Source: CAZAXU01 sp964489245 (lineage in GTDB: Bacteria; Bacteroidota; Bacteroidia; Flavobacteriales; Flavobacteriaceae). Taken from it: a stretch of 44,771 nt of DNA. Below, piece by piece: positions 32,200-40,100 of this stretch. Positions within the stretch are counted from its first letter, which is position 1. Every line of letters begins with the position of its first letter. A program made the position numbers and the translations under genes. The notes beneath the pieces were generated by a model that was not told the DNA's origin, made no database searches, and was given only the letters and a program-made list of their open reading frames with translations. The stretch lies in NCBI GenBank assembly GCA_964489245.1, contig CAZAXU010000018.1:1-44771 (forward strand). Reading direction: 5' to 3'.

Positions 32200-32556
32200 T
32201 TAAAATTTTAGTCCGCCTTTTCTTGCGCCTTCTGCCAATGATTTAATTCTTCCGTGATACAGGTTACCTCCTCTATCAAAAACCACTTCTTTGATACCTT
32301 TTTTAAGTGCCAATTTGGCTATCTTTTCTCCGGTTAAAGCAGCTTTTTCTACTTTAGTTCCTTTTTTTGAAACAATATCTTTATCTCTAGAAGATCCTGC
32401 CACCAATGTATTTCCGCTATGGTCGTCAATGATTTGAACATAAATTTCTTTATTACTTCTAAATACTGAAAATCTTGGTCTCTCAGGAACACCACTCACT
32501 ATTTTTCGAATTCTTTTTCGAATTCTAGTTCTTCTTTCTAATTTACTTAGTCCCAT
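32200..32556 (-). CDS. rplR: 50S ribosomal protein L18
   Basis: L18 binds 5S rRNA with L5 and L25 in the central protuberance. The 118-residue protein has the basic N-terminus LERRTRIRKRIRKIVSG, PRFSVFRSNKEIYVQIIDD and the C-terminal VVFDRGGNLYHGRIKSLAEG. The E. coli protein is 117 residues. It is 11 bases after rplF. Confidence 0.98.
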   Translation of the reverse strand: MGLSKLERRTRIRKRIRKIVSGVPERPRFSVFRSNKEIYVQIIDDHSGNTLVAGSSRDKDIVSKKGTKVEKAALTGEKIAKLALKKGIKEVVFDRGGNLYHGRIKSLAEGARKGGLKF

Positions 32557-32567
32557 AATTCTTCTTA

Positions 32568-33110
32568 TTAAGCTGTTTTACCTGCTTTTCTTCTAATTTC
32601 TTCTCCGACAAATTTCACACCTTTTCCTTTGTATGGTTCGGGTTTACGGAAAGATCTGATTTTTGCTGCAATATGCCCAACCAATTGTTTGTCATAAGAT
32701 GTCAATTTTATGATTGGGTTTTTTCCTTTTTCAGAAACAGTTTCAACTTTCACTTCAGCGGGAATTTCAAACAAAATATTGTGTGAAAAACCCAACGACA
32801 AGTCTAGCAACTGTCCTTGATTGCTTGCTCTATATCCCACACCTACTAATTCCAATTCTTTTGTCCAACCTTTTGAAACGCCTTCAATCATATTGAAAAT
32901 TAGTGATCTATACAGACCATGCATGGATTTGTGTTGTTTACTTTCCGAAGGTCTTTTCACACTGATTGTCCCTTCTGCTATTTCAACATCAACTTCTTTG
33001 ATTTCTTGGGTCAATTCTCCCAATTTTCCTTTCACTGTAACCGTATTATCTTTAACTTCTACGGTCACACCTTCGGGTATTGTTATCGGTTTAAATCCTA
33101 TTCTTGACAT
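32568..33110 (-). CDS. rplF: 50S ribosomal protein L6
   Basis: L6 sits near the factor-binding centre of the large subunit. The 180-residue protein has two L6 domains. The first starts MSRIGFKPITIPEGVTVEV. The second carries the L6 signature with GVGYRASNQGQLLDLSLGFS and ends in EPYKGKGVKFVGEEIRRKAG. It is 15 bases after rpsH. Confidence 0.98.
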   Translation of the reverse strand: MSRIGFKPITIPEGVTVEVKDNTVTVKGKLGELTQEIKEVDVEIAEGTISVKRPSESKQHKSMHGLYRSLIFNMIEGVSKGWTKELELVGVGYRASNQGQLLDLSLGFSHNILFEIPAEVKVETVSEKGKNPIIKLTSYDKQLVGHIAAKIRSFRKPEPYKGKGVKFVGEEIRRKAGKTA

Positions 33111-33125
33111 CGTTCAATTATTTTA

Positions 33126-33524
33126 TTAATAAACATAACATAAAACCTCTCCTCCCACATTTTCTCTGCGAGCTTGTTTATCGGTCATCAGACCTTTTGA
33201 AGTCGAGATAATGGCAATTCCTAAACCGTTCAATACTTTAGGCATATCGCCTACATTTACATACTTTCTTAATCCCGGTTTACTGATTCTTTCAAGTTTT
33301 TTAATAACAGGAGTTTCATTTTCTTTGGTATATTTCAACGCAATTTTGATATACTCTCTGTTTCCGTCTTTGTCAAATTTATAGCTCAGAATAAAACCTT
33401 GATCAAATAAGATCTTGGTGATTTCTTTCTTCATATTTGATGCCGGAATTGTAACTACTTTATGTCCCGCTCTTTGAGCGTTTCTAACTCTAGTTAGATA
33501 ATCTGCTATTGGATCTGTGTTCAT
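33126..33524 (-). CDS. rpsH: 30S ribosomal protein S8
   Basis: S8 binds the central domain of 16S rRNA and, in E. coli, represses the spc operon mRNA at rplE. The 132-residue protein has DPIADYLTRVRNAQRAGHK and the C-terminal ISTSKGLMTDKQARRENVGG. VLCYVY is the usual end. Whether it autoregulates here is unknown, since I see no S8-site mimic. It is 18 bases after rpsN. Confidence 0.97.
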   Translation of the reverse strand: MNTDPIADYLTRVRNAQRAGHKVVTIPASNMKKEITKILFDQGFILSYKFDKDGNREYIKIALKYTKENETPVIKKLERISKPGLRKYVNVGDMPKVLNGLGIAIISTSKGLMTDKQARRENVGGEVLCYVY

Positions 33525-33542
33525 CTTTCTTCTGTTTTATGT

Positions 33543-33812
33543 TTACCAACTGGCTTTTTTAACTCCCGGAATCAATCCTTGATTAGCCATCTCTCTAAAA
33601 GTTACACGTGAAATGCCAAAAGTTCTCATATATCCTTTCGGACGACCGGTTAACTTACATCTGTTATGCATCCTGATTGGAGAGGCATTTCTAGGAAGTT
33701 TTTGCAGTGCTTCCCAATCACCCGCTTCAAGCAAAGCTTTTCTTTTGGCTGCATATTTTGCTACAGTTTTAGCACGTTTACGTTCGCGAGCTTTCATTGA
33801 TTCTTTTGCCAT
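33543..33812 (-). CDS. rpsN: 30S ribosomal protein S14
   Basis: S14 lies in the head of the small subunit. From the chosen ATG (MAKESMKARERKRAK) it is 89 residues. The frame stays open 10 codons upstream into rplE, without similarity. The core RMHNRCKLTGRPKGYMRTFG has a single cysteine, so this is the zinc-free type rather than the CxxC...CxxC form. It is 1 base after rplE. Confidence 0.97.
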   Translation of the reverse strand: MAKESMKARERKRAKTVAKYAAKRKALLEAGDWEALQKLPRNASPIRMHNRCKLTGRPKGYMRTFGISRVTFREMANQGLIPGVKKASW

Positions 33813-33813
33813 A

Positions 33814-34365
33814 TTACTTCTTCTTTTTAAATGGTAAACCAAATTCTGTTAATAATGATTTTGCTTCTTTATCTGTCTGTGCAGAAGTCACAAATGTAAT
33901 ATCCATTCCATTGATTTTATTGATTTTATCAAAATCAATTTCAGGAAAAATAATTTGTTCCGTAACTCCTAAGTTGTAGTTTCCTCTTCCGTCAAAGCCT
34001 TCAGGTTTAATTCCTTGAAAATCTCTCACTCGTGGCAAAGCTACTGTAATCAATCTATCAAGAAATTCATACATCTTGTCATTTCTTAAGGTTACTTTTG
34101 CTCCGATGGGCATACCTTTTCTCAATTTGAATGCAGCAACATCCTTTTTGGAAATGGTAGAAATGGCTTTTTGACCTGTGATATTCGTTAATTCTTCGAC
34201 TGCATAGTCAATTAATTTCTTGTCTGTCACAGCTGCTCCAACCCCTCTACTCACAACTATTTTTTTGAGTTTAGGCACTTGCATAATGCTTTTATAACCG
34301 TATTCTTCAAGTAGCGCTTTGGTTATACGCTCTTTGTATTCTTTTTGTAGTCTTGGTACATTCAT
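33814..34365 (-). CDS. rplE: 50S ribosomal protein L5
   Basis: L5 binds 5S rRNA and touches the P-site tRNA and S13. The 183-residue protein starts MNVPRLQKEYKERIT. It has VPKLKKIVVSRGVGAA, KKDVAAFKLRKGMPIGAKVT and RVRDFQGIKPEGFDGRGNYN, then IDFDKINKINGMDITFVTSA. It is 3 bases after rplX. Confidence 0.98.
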   Translation of the reverse strand: MNVPRLQKEYKERITKALLEEYGYKSIMQVPKLKKIVVSRGVGAAVTDKKLIDYAVEELTNITGQKAISTISKKDVAAFKLRKGMPIGAKVTLRNDKMYEFLDRLITVALPRVRDFQGIKPEGFDGRGNYNLGVTEQIIFPEIDFDKINKINGMDITFVTSAQTDKEAKSLLTEFGLPFKKKK

Positions 34366-34368
34366 GGC

Positions 34369-34683
34369 TTAAATTTCTTGTCCTGATTTTTTTGAAACCC
34401 TTACTTTCTTGTCTTTCTTCATCTCATATCCCACACGTGTAGCCTTTCCTGATTTAGAATCAACCAACGCTACATTGGAAATATGAATCGGGGCTTCTTT
34501 TTCCGTAATTCCTCCTTGAGGATTTTCCGCACTTGGTTTGACGTGTTTTTTTATCACGTTAACACTTTCTACCAATACTCTATCTTTATCTTTGATAATT
34601 TTGAGCACTTTTCCTTTGACTCCTTTGTCTTTTCCGGCAATCACCACAACGTGGTCTCCTGATTTTATTTTAAATTTTTTCAT
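34369..34683 (-). CDS. rplX: 50S ribosomal protein L24
   Basis: L24 initiates large-subunit assembly and sits at the tunnel exit. The 104-residue protein equals the E. coli length. It has a KOW motif in KIKSGDHVVVIAGKDKGVKG and then KVLKIIKDKDRVLVESVNVI, KHVKPSAENPQGGITEKEAP and HISNVALVD. It is 11 bases after rplN. Confidence 0.98.
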   Translation of the reverse strand: MKKFKIKSGDHVVVIAGKDKGVKGKVLKIIKDKDRVLVESVNVIKKHVKPSAENPQGGITEKEAPIHISNVALVDSKSGKATRVGYEMKKDKKVRVSKKSGQEI

Positions 34684-34694
34684 CTTGTCAAATT

Positions 34695-35063
34695 TTATAA
34701 TACTTCCGGAGCAAGGGATACAATTTTCATGAATTTCTTATCACGTAATTCTCTGGCAACCGGTCCGAAAACACGAGTTCCTTTCATTTCACCATTTGTG
34801 TCGAGAAGAACAATTGCATTATCTTCAAACCTGATATATGAGCCATCGGGTCTTCTGACTTCTTTTTTTGTTCTTACGACAACACCTGTTGAAACAACTC
34901 CTTTTTTTACTGTTCCGTTAGGAGTGGCTTCCTTTATGGTTACCACCACTTTGTCTCCCAAAGAAGCATATCTTTTTTTGGTTCCGCCTAAAACACGGAT
35001 AACCAATGCTTCTTTTGCGCCGGTATTATCTGCTACTTTTACTCTTGATTCTTGTTGTAACAT
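34695..35063 (-). CDS. rplN: 50S ribosomal protein L14
   Basis: L14 forms a bridge to the small subunit and is the docking site for the silencing factor RsfS. The 122-residue protein has LQQESRVKVADNTGAKEAL, RRPDGSYIRFEDNAIVLLD and GTRVFGPVARELRDKKFMKI, all typical. It is 2 bases after rpsQ. Confidence 0.98.
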   Translation of the reverse strand: MLQQESRVKVADNTGAKEALVIRVLGGTKKRYASLGDKVVVTIKEATPNGTVKKGVVSTGVVVRTKKEVRRPDGSYIRFEDNAIVLLDTNGEMKGTRVFGPVARELRDKKFMKIVSLAPEVL

Positions 35064-35065
35064 AA

Positions 35066-35335
35066 TTATTTAGCTCTTTCTAATATTTCTACCAGTCTCC
35101 ATCTTTTGGTTTTACTCAACGGACGAGTTTCCATGATTTTGACCTTATCTCCAACTTTACACTCATTTTTTTCATCATGAGCTACATATTTCTTAGTTTT
35201 ATGAACAAACTTTCCGTATAGCGGGTGTTTCATTCTTTTAACTTCGGAAACGATAATGGTTTTATCCATTTTGTCTTTGGTAACCGTACCAATTCTTTCT
35301 TTTCTTAGGTTCCTTGTTAATTTTTCCATTTCCAT
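35066..35335 (-). CDS. rpsQ: 30S ribosomal protein S17
   Basis: S17 is a primary 16S rRNA binder with an OB-fold. The 89-residue protein has RNLRKERIGTVTKDKMDKTI, VKRMKHPLYGKFVHKTKKY and VGDKVKIMETRPLSKTKRW. A second ATG two codons in (35329) would give an equally plausible start. It is 6 bases after rpmC. Confidence 0.97.
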   Translation of the reverse strand: MEMEKLTRNLRKERIGTVTKDKMDKTIIVSEVKRMKHPLYGKFVHKTKKYVAHDEKNECKVGDKVKIMETRPLSKTKRWRLVEILERAK

Positions 35336-35341
35336 TTTCTT

Positions 35342-35530
35342 TTAGTTACCTCTTTGATTTAGCTCAGTTTTAATTCTGGCAATAACCTTTCTCATTTTGT
35401 GAATTTCCATGGGATTTTCCAAAGGAGTGACCACATGACTTAATTTAAGGCTACTGTATTTTGTCTTATATTCTGCCAAACTTTCACGAAGTTCTGCATC
35501 GTTCATATTTCTAATTTCAGCTATTTTCAT
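35342..35530 (-). CDS. rpmC: 50S ribosomal protein L29
   Basis: A 62-residue L29, which lies at the tunnel exit near L23 and helps dock SRP and trigger factor. MKIAEIRNMNDAELRESLAE and the C-terminal MRKVIARIKTELNQRG give the usual two-helix hairpin. I chose the ATG at 35528-35530 over an in-frame GTG one codon earlier. It is 7 bases after rplP. Confidence 0.96.
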   Translation of the reverse strand: MKIAEIRNMNDAELRESLAEYKTKYSSLKLSHVVTPLENPMEIHKMRKVIARIKTELNQRGN

Positions 35531-35537
35531 CACTTAC

Positions 35538-35960
35538 TTATTTTTCTTGAAATTCAGGTGCAATAATAAACTTAGTTTTAACCGGCAATTTTTGTGCGGC
35601 TAATCTCAAGGCTTCTCTGGCAATTTTAAGAGAAACACCATCCACTTCGAACAGAACCTTTCCCGGTCTTACAACGGCTGCATAATATTCAACATTACCT
35701 TTTCCTTTACCCATCCTTACCTCAAGGGGTTTTTTGGTGATTGGTTTATCCGGAAATATCATAATCCACAATTGTCCCTCCCTTTTCATATAACGGGTAG
35801 CGGCCACACGAGCAGCTTCAATTTGTCTTGAGGTCATCCAAGTTGATTCTAAGGCTTTAATGCCATAGGTTCCATATGCTAAGCGATGACCACGTTGAGA
35901 ATTTCCTTTCATTCTCCCTTTTTGCTGCTTGCGATATTTATATCTTTTCGGTTGTAACAT
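35538..35960 (-). CDS. rplP: 50S ribosomal protein L16
   Basis: L16 contacts the A-site tRNA elbow and 5S rRNA. The 140-residue protein starts MLQPKRYKYRKQQKGRMKG. GTYGIKALESTWMTSRQIEA, RVAATRYMKREGQLWIMIFP and RMGKGKGNVEYYAAVVRPGK are conserved. It is 23 bases after rpsC, the largest gap in this part of the run. Confidence 0.98.
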   Translation of the reverse strand: MLQPKRYKYRKQQKGRMKGNSQRGHRLAYGTYGIKALESTWMTSRQIEAARVAATRYMKREGQLWIMIFPDKPITKKPLEVRMGKGKGNVEYYAAVVRPGKVLFEVDGVSLKIAREALRLAAQKLPVKTKFIIAPEFQEK

Positions 35961-35983
35961 TTCTACAATTTTTTAAATATAAA

Positions 35984-36688
35984 TTATTTTCTTCCTCTTT
36001 TATTTCCTCTTGATCTCTTGCCATCTTTCTTAGATAAGCCAACCAAGGGAGAAAGGTCTCTTTTTCCGTATACTTCTCCTTTCATAATCCAAACCTTAAC
36101 ACCAAGGCGTCCGTAGGTTGTGTGGGCTTCTTCCAGAGCATAATCAATATCTGCTCTAAAAGTTGAAAGAGGAATTCTTCCGTCTTTATAACTCTCAGAA
36201 CGGGCCATTTCAGCGCCATTCAATCTTCCTGAAATGAGAACTTTGATGCCTTCGGCATTCATTCTCATCGTAGAAGCAATGGCCATTTTGATGGCTCTTC
36301 TGTATGAAATACGATTTTCAATTTGTCTGGCAATATTTTGCGCAACCAAATTGGCATCTAATTCAGGTCTTTTAATTTCAAAAACATTTACTTGAACATT
36401 TTTTCCTGTCACCTTTTTCAACTCCTCCTTAAGCTTGTCTACTTCTTGACCTTGCTTTCCGATAATGATACCGGGGCGTGCAGTTGTAATCGTTACGGTG
36501 ACTAATTTTAATGTTCTTTCAATGATTATTTTTGAAATACTAGCTTTTGGTAACCGTGCTTGTATATATTTTCTGATTTTATGATCTTCAGCGATTTTAT
36601 CACCATAGTCATTTCCTCCATACCAATTAGAATCCCATCCTTTGATGATTCCTAATCTGTTTCCTATTGGATTTGTCTTTTGTCCCAT
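35984..36688 (-). CDS. rpsC: 30S ribosomal protein S3
   Basis: S3 guards the mRNA entry tunnel and takes part in helicase activity. The 234-residue protein has MGQKTNPIGNRLGIIKGWDS, a KH domain with RPGIIIGKQGQEVDKLKEEL, and a C-domain with SGRLNGAEMARSESYKDGRI and ADIDYALEEAHTTYGRLGVK. It ends with a short basic tail. It is 11 bases after rplV. Confidence 0.98.
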   Translation of the reverse strand: MGQKTNPIGNRLGIIKGWDSNWYGGNDYGDKIAEDHKIRKYIQARLPKASISKIIIERTLKLVTVTITTARPGIIIGKQGQEVDKLKEELKKVTGKNVQVNVFEIKRPELDANLVAQNIARQIENRISYRRAIKMAIASTMRMNAEGIKVLISGRLNGAEMARSESYKDGRIPLSTFRADIDYALEEAHTTYGRLGVKVWIMKGEVYGKRDLSPLVGLSKKDGKRSRGNKRGRK

Positions 36689-36699
36689 ACGTTCTGAAA

Positions 36700-37098
36700 T
36701 TAACTATTTTTTTCTCCTAAAACTAGGGTTATTTTACTTGATCTTTTTCTGATTCTGTGTGCTCTTCCTTGTGGAGCCGGTTGAATTCTTTTCAACATTC
36801 CGGCTTGACTCACATTGATTTCTTTGATATACAAACCGGCATCTTCAATATCTCTATCAGGATTTTTAGCCTCCCAATTTGCAATGGCACTTAACAACAG
36901 CTTCTCTATAGCTACGGCACTTTTATTAGAAGTAAACTTCAAAACGCCCATGGCTTTAGTAACATCCATTCCTTTGATTAAATCAACCACTATTCTGGTT
37001 TTCTTTGCAGAAACATCATGATTGTTCAGGCTTGCAAAAGCAATATTTTTTTTCTTTTCTTTGATGGCTTCAGCCATTAAATGTTTTCTTTGTCCCAT
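36700..37098 (-). CDS. rplV: 50S ribosomal protein L22
   Basis: L22 lines the exit tunnel, where its beta-hairpin forms part of the macrolide-binding constriction. The 132-residue protein has the Bacteroidota-type N-terminal extension MGQRKHLMAEAIKEKKK, then VSAKKTRIVVDLIKGMDVTK, EKLLLSAIANWEAKNPDRD and a C-terminal hairpin with KRIQPAPQGRAHRIRKRSS. It is about 20 residues longer than E. coli L22. It is 9 bases after rpsS. Confidence 0.97.
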   Translation of the reverse strand: MGQRKHLMAEAIKEKKKNIAFASLNNHDVSAKKTRIVVDLIKGMDVTKAMGVLKFTSNKSAVAIEKLLLSAIANWEAKNPDRDIEDAGLYIKEINVSQAGMLKRIQPAPQGRAHRIRKRSSKITLVLGEKNS

Positions 37099-37107
37099 AA
37101 TCTCCTA

Positions 37108-37389
37108 TTATTTTTTGCCTTTGTTTTTCCTGTCTCCGGCATGTCCTCTAAAAGATCTGGTAGGAGAAAATTCACCTAATTTGTGACCTACCATATTTTC
37201 TGTGATATAAACCGGAATAAATTGACGTCCGTTGTGCACAGCTATTGTTTGTCCAACAAAATCAGGAATAATCATTGAAGCTCTAGACCAAGTCTTGACA
37301 ACAGTTTTCTTTCCCGACTCATTATTTTTCTGAATCTTTCTTACTAATTTAAAGTGAACGTAAGGTCCTTTTTTTAACGATCTAGCCAT
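37108..37389 (-). CDS. rpsS: 30S ribosomal protein S19
   Basis: S19 lies in the small-subunit head and contacts A-site tRNA and L5. The 93-residue protein starts MARSLKKGPYVHFKLVRKI. The S19 signature is seen in IPVYITENMVGHKLGEFSPT with RSFRGHAG after it. It is 3 bases after rplB. Confidence 0.98.
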   Translation of the reverse strand: MARSLKKGPYVHFKLVRKIQKNNESGKKTVVKTWSRASMIIPDFVGQTIAVHNGRQFIPVYITENMVGHKLGEFSPTRSFRGHAGDRKNKGKK

Positions 37390-37392
37390 ATC

Positions 37393-38217
37393 TTATTTCT
37401 TTCTGCGTTCAATTATATACTTATTACTATACTTTTTAGCAGATCTAGTTCTGTATCCTTTTGCGGGAATTCCGTTTTTAGATCTTGGATGTCCTCCTGA
37501 AGCTCTACCTTCACCTCCACCCATGGGATGGTCAACCGGATTCATTACAACAGGTCTTGTTCTAGGTCTTCTTCCTAGCCATCTGCTTCGTCCGGCTTTT
37601 CCTGAAACAATCAACTGATGGTCAGAGTTGGATACAACTCCAATTGTTGCAAGTGCTGCAGATAAAACCAAACGTGTTTCTCCTGATGGCATTTTGATGG
37701 TTGCATATTTTCCATCTCTCGCCATTAATTGTGCAAAAGTTCCGGCACTTCTGGCAATAGAGCCTCCTTGACCGGGCTTTAATTCAATATTATGAACTAT
37801 TGTTCCCAAAGGAATATTTTTCAGGGGTAAAGCGTTTCCCGTATCGGGTGAAACTTTATCTCCCGAGATTATTTTTTGCCCCACTTTCAATCCGTTAGGG
37901 GCAATGATGTATCTCTTTTCGCCATCGGCATATACCAAAAGAGCAATAAAAGCTGACCGGTTGGGATCATATTCTATTGTCTTAACAGTTGCCGGAATAT
38001 CGAATTTATTTCTTTTAAAATCAATAATTCTATATTTCTTTTTATGACCGCCACCTCTGTGGTTTGTTGTCATTCTGCCTTTATTATTTCTTCCTCCGGA
38101 TCTTTTTTTGGAAGCCAATAGGCTTTTTTCAGGCTTATTCGTAGTAATGGTATCGAACGCATTCACCACTCTAAAGCGCTGTCCGGGGGTTATCGGTTTT
38201 AATTTTCTTACTGCCAT
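37393..38217 (-). CDS. rplB: 50S ribosomal protein L2
   Basis: L2 is a core large-subunit protein needed for subunit association and peptidyl transfer. The 274-residue protein has KKRSGGRNNKGRMTTNHRGG, RRPRTRPVVMNPVDHPMGGG (the loop near the catalytic centre, with its conserved His) and a basic C-terminus NKYIIERRKK. The E. coli protein is 273 residues. It is 4 bases after rplW. Confidence 0.98.
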   Translation of the reverse strand: MAVRKLKPITPGQRFRVVNAFDTITTNKPEKSLLASKKRSGGRNNKGRMTTNHRGGGHKKKYRIIDFKRNKFDIPATVKTIEYDPNRSAFIALLVYADGEKRYIIAPNGLKVGQKIISGDKVSPDTGNALPLKNIPLGTIVHNIELKPGQGGSIARSAGTFAQLMARDGKYATIKMPSGETRLVLSAALATIGVVSNSDHQLIVSGKAGRSRWLGRRPRTRPVVMNPVDHPMGGGEGRASGGHPRSKNGIPAKGYRTRSAKKYSNKYIIERRKK

Positions 38218-38221
38218 CTTC

Positions 38222-38512
38222 TTAGATATTATTATAGAAATCTATACTTTGACCTTCTGCTATTTCAACAACGGCTTTTTTATAAGCGCCTGTTTTTCCT
38301 TGCACTAATCCGCTTTTGGTATAGCGTGTTTTTCTTTCAGGAGGATAATTCATGGTTCTAACGCCCAAAACTTCCACACTGAATAACTCTTCTATAGCTT
38401 TTTTAATTTCTATTTTATTAGCCCTACGATCAACAACAAAACCATATCGATTAAACTCTTCGGTATCGTTCATCATTTTCTCGGTTAAAATGGGTTTAAT
38501 TATAATACTCAT
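38222..38512 (-). CDS. rplW: 50S ribosomal protein L23
   Basis: L23 forms the docking site for trigger factor and SRP at the tunnel exit. The 96-residue protein starts MSIIIKPILTEKMMNDTEEF. It has FVVDRRANKIEIKKAIEELF and VLGVRTMNYPPERKTRYTKS. I chose the ATG at 38510-38512 over an in-frame GTG one codon earlier. It is 6 bases after rplD. Confidence 0.96.
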   Translation of the reverse strand: MSIIIKPILTEKMMNDTEEFNRYGFVVDRRANKIEIKKAIEELFSVEVLGVRTMNYPPERKTRYTKSGLVQGKTGAYKKAVVEIAEGQSIDFYNNI

Positions 38513-38518
38513 CACACG

Positions 38519-39148
38519 CTAATTTTTAAAATTTGCTTCAATTTCTGCAACTGAACTTTCCGTAAACACTAATTTTCCAGAATTTAAAATGTCATAAGTG
38601 CTTAAACTTAAGCTGTTTATGATTACAGAATTCTGTAAATTACGGGAAGACAAATATACATTTTTATTTGGATTAGCAAACACAAATGCTGATTTTTTAT
38701 CGTCAAGTTTCAAAGACTTTAAAACATCAACAAAGTTTTTTGTTTTTGGTGTTTCAAAACTAAAATCTTCGACAATCATAATCTTATCATCATTCAACAT
38801 TGAACTCAGAGCTGATTTACGGGCTAATTTCTTCAATTTTTTGTTTAATTTAAAAGAATAATTCCTCGGTCTGGGACCGAAAACACGTCCTCCTCCTTTG
38901 AACAATGGATTTCTAATAGCTCCGGCTCTTGCTGTACCTGTTCCTTTTTGTCTTTTAATTTTTCTGGTACTTCCTTTCACTTCACCACGCTCTTTTGCTT
39001 TGTGCGTGCCTTGTCTTTGATTGGCCAAATATTGTTTTACAGCAAGATAGATTGCATGTTCATTTGGCTCAATACCGAAAATATCTTTTGAAAGTTTTAC
39101 TTTTCTTCCGGTATCTTTTCCCTTTATGTCATATACTTTCAATTCCAT
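38519..39148 (-). CDS. rplD: 50S ribosomal protein L4
   Basis: L4 lines the exit tunnel with a long loop; in E. coli it also represses the S10 operon. The 209-residue protein has NQRQGTHKAKERGEVKGSTR and KRQKGTGTARAGAIRNPLFK, the tunnel-loop region, then FGPRPRNYSFKLNKKLKKLA. Its ATG shares one base with the rplC stop (TAATG), so translation is probably coupled. No S10-type leader was recognised. Confidence 0.98.
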   Translation of the reverse strand: MELKVYDIKGKDTGRKVKLSKDIFGIEPNEHAIYLAVKQYLANQRQGTHKAKERGEVKGSTRKIKRQKGTGTARAGAIRNPLFKGGGRVFGPRPRNYSFKLNKKLKKLARKSALSSMLNDDKIMIVEDFSFETPKTKNFVDVLKSLKLDDKKSAFVFANPNKNVYLSSRNLQNSVIINSLSLSTYDILNSGKLVFTESSVAEIEANFKN

Positions 39149-39768
39149 TATTTCTCAATTATTAAGTAAGTATTTTTGTGTCCCGGCACACTTCCTTTCA
39201 CAATTAAAAGGTTTTTTTCAGGGATTACTTTCATGACTTTAAGGTTTTGCACCTTAACATTCTTATTCCCCATCTGTCCTGCCATTCGCATTCCTTTGAA
39301 TACTCTTGAAGGATCAGAAGATGCTCCAATAGAACCGGGGGCTCTCAATCTGTTGTGCTGACCATGGGTTGCTTGACCCACACCGGCAAAACCGTGTCTT
39401 TTAACAACTCCTTGGAAACCTTTACCTTTAGATATTCCCGCTACATCGACAAATTCGCCTTCAACAAAAACATCCCCCACTGCAACTTCGTCGCCTAATT
39501 TATATTCTTTTTCAAAATCCTGGAATTCGACGACTCTTTTTTTAGGGGAAACACCTGACTTCTCAAAATGCCCTTTCATGGCTTTTGGGGTGTTTTTCTC
39601 TTTTTTGTCATCGAAACCAAGCTGCAAAGCTTCATACCCGTCAACTTCTTTGGTTCTGACTTGGGTAACATAATTCGGACCGGCTAATATCACTGTGACA
39701 GGAATGTTTTTTCCATTCTCATCAAAGATGCTGGTCATACCAATTTTCTTTCCTATTATACCCGACAT
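39148..39768 (-). CDS. rplC: 50S ribosomal protein L3
   Basis: L3 initiates 50S assembly and reaches to the peptidyl transferase centre. The 206-residue protein has MSGIIGKKIGMTSIFDENGK and GISKGKGFQGVVKRHGFAGV. It also has THGQHNRLRAPGSIGASSDP and RVFKGMRMAGQMGNKNVKVQ. It overlaps rplD by one base and follows rpsJ after 16 bases. Confidence 0.98.
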   Translation of the reverse strand: MSGIIGKKIGMTSIFDENGKNIPVTVILAGPNYVTQVRTKEVDGYEALQLGFDDKKEKNTPKAMKGHFEKSGVSPKKRVVEFQDFEKEYKLGDEVAVGDVFVEGEFVDVAGISKGKGFQGVVKRHGFAGVGQATHGQHNRLRAPGSIGASSDPSRVFKGMRMAGQMGNKNVKVQNLKVMKVIPEKNLLIVKGSVPGHKNTYLIIEK

Positions 39769-39784
39769 AATTTATTATTAATTA

Positions 39785-40090
39785 TCAAACTTTTATTTCT
39801 ACTTCTACGCCGCTGGGTAATTCCAGCTTCATCAACGCATCAACAGTCTTCGGTGAAGAACTGTAAATATCTAACAATCTTTTGTGCGTGTTCAGCTCGA
39901 ACTGCTCTCTAGATTTTTTATTGACGTGTGGCGACCTTAAAACCGTAAAGATTCTTTTATGTGTAGGTAACGGAATCGGTCCTGTTACTACTGCACCTGT
40001 GCTTTTCACGGTTTTTACGATTTTATCTGCCGATTTATCAACCAGATTATGATCGTATGACTTTAATTTTATTCTAATTTTTTGAGCCAT
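39785..40090 (-). CDS. rpsJ: 30S ribosomal protein S10
   Basis: S10 (also NusE in antitermination) lies in the small-subunit head. The 101-residue protein has MAQKIRIKLKSYDHNLVDKS, GPIPLPTHKRIFTVLRSPHV and SREQFELNTHKRLLDIYSSS. It is 10 bases after fusA, with no tuf gene between, so the str and S10 operons are joined. Confidence 0.98.
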   Translation of the reverse strand: MAQKIRIKLKSYDHNLVDKSADKIVKTVKSTGAVVTGPIPLPTHKRIFTVLRSPHVNKKSREQFELNTHKRLLDIYSSSPKTVDALMKLELPSGVEVEIKV

Positions 40091-40100
40091 GTCTTATGAT

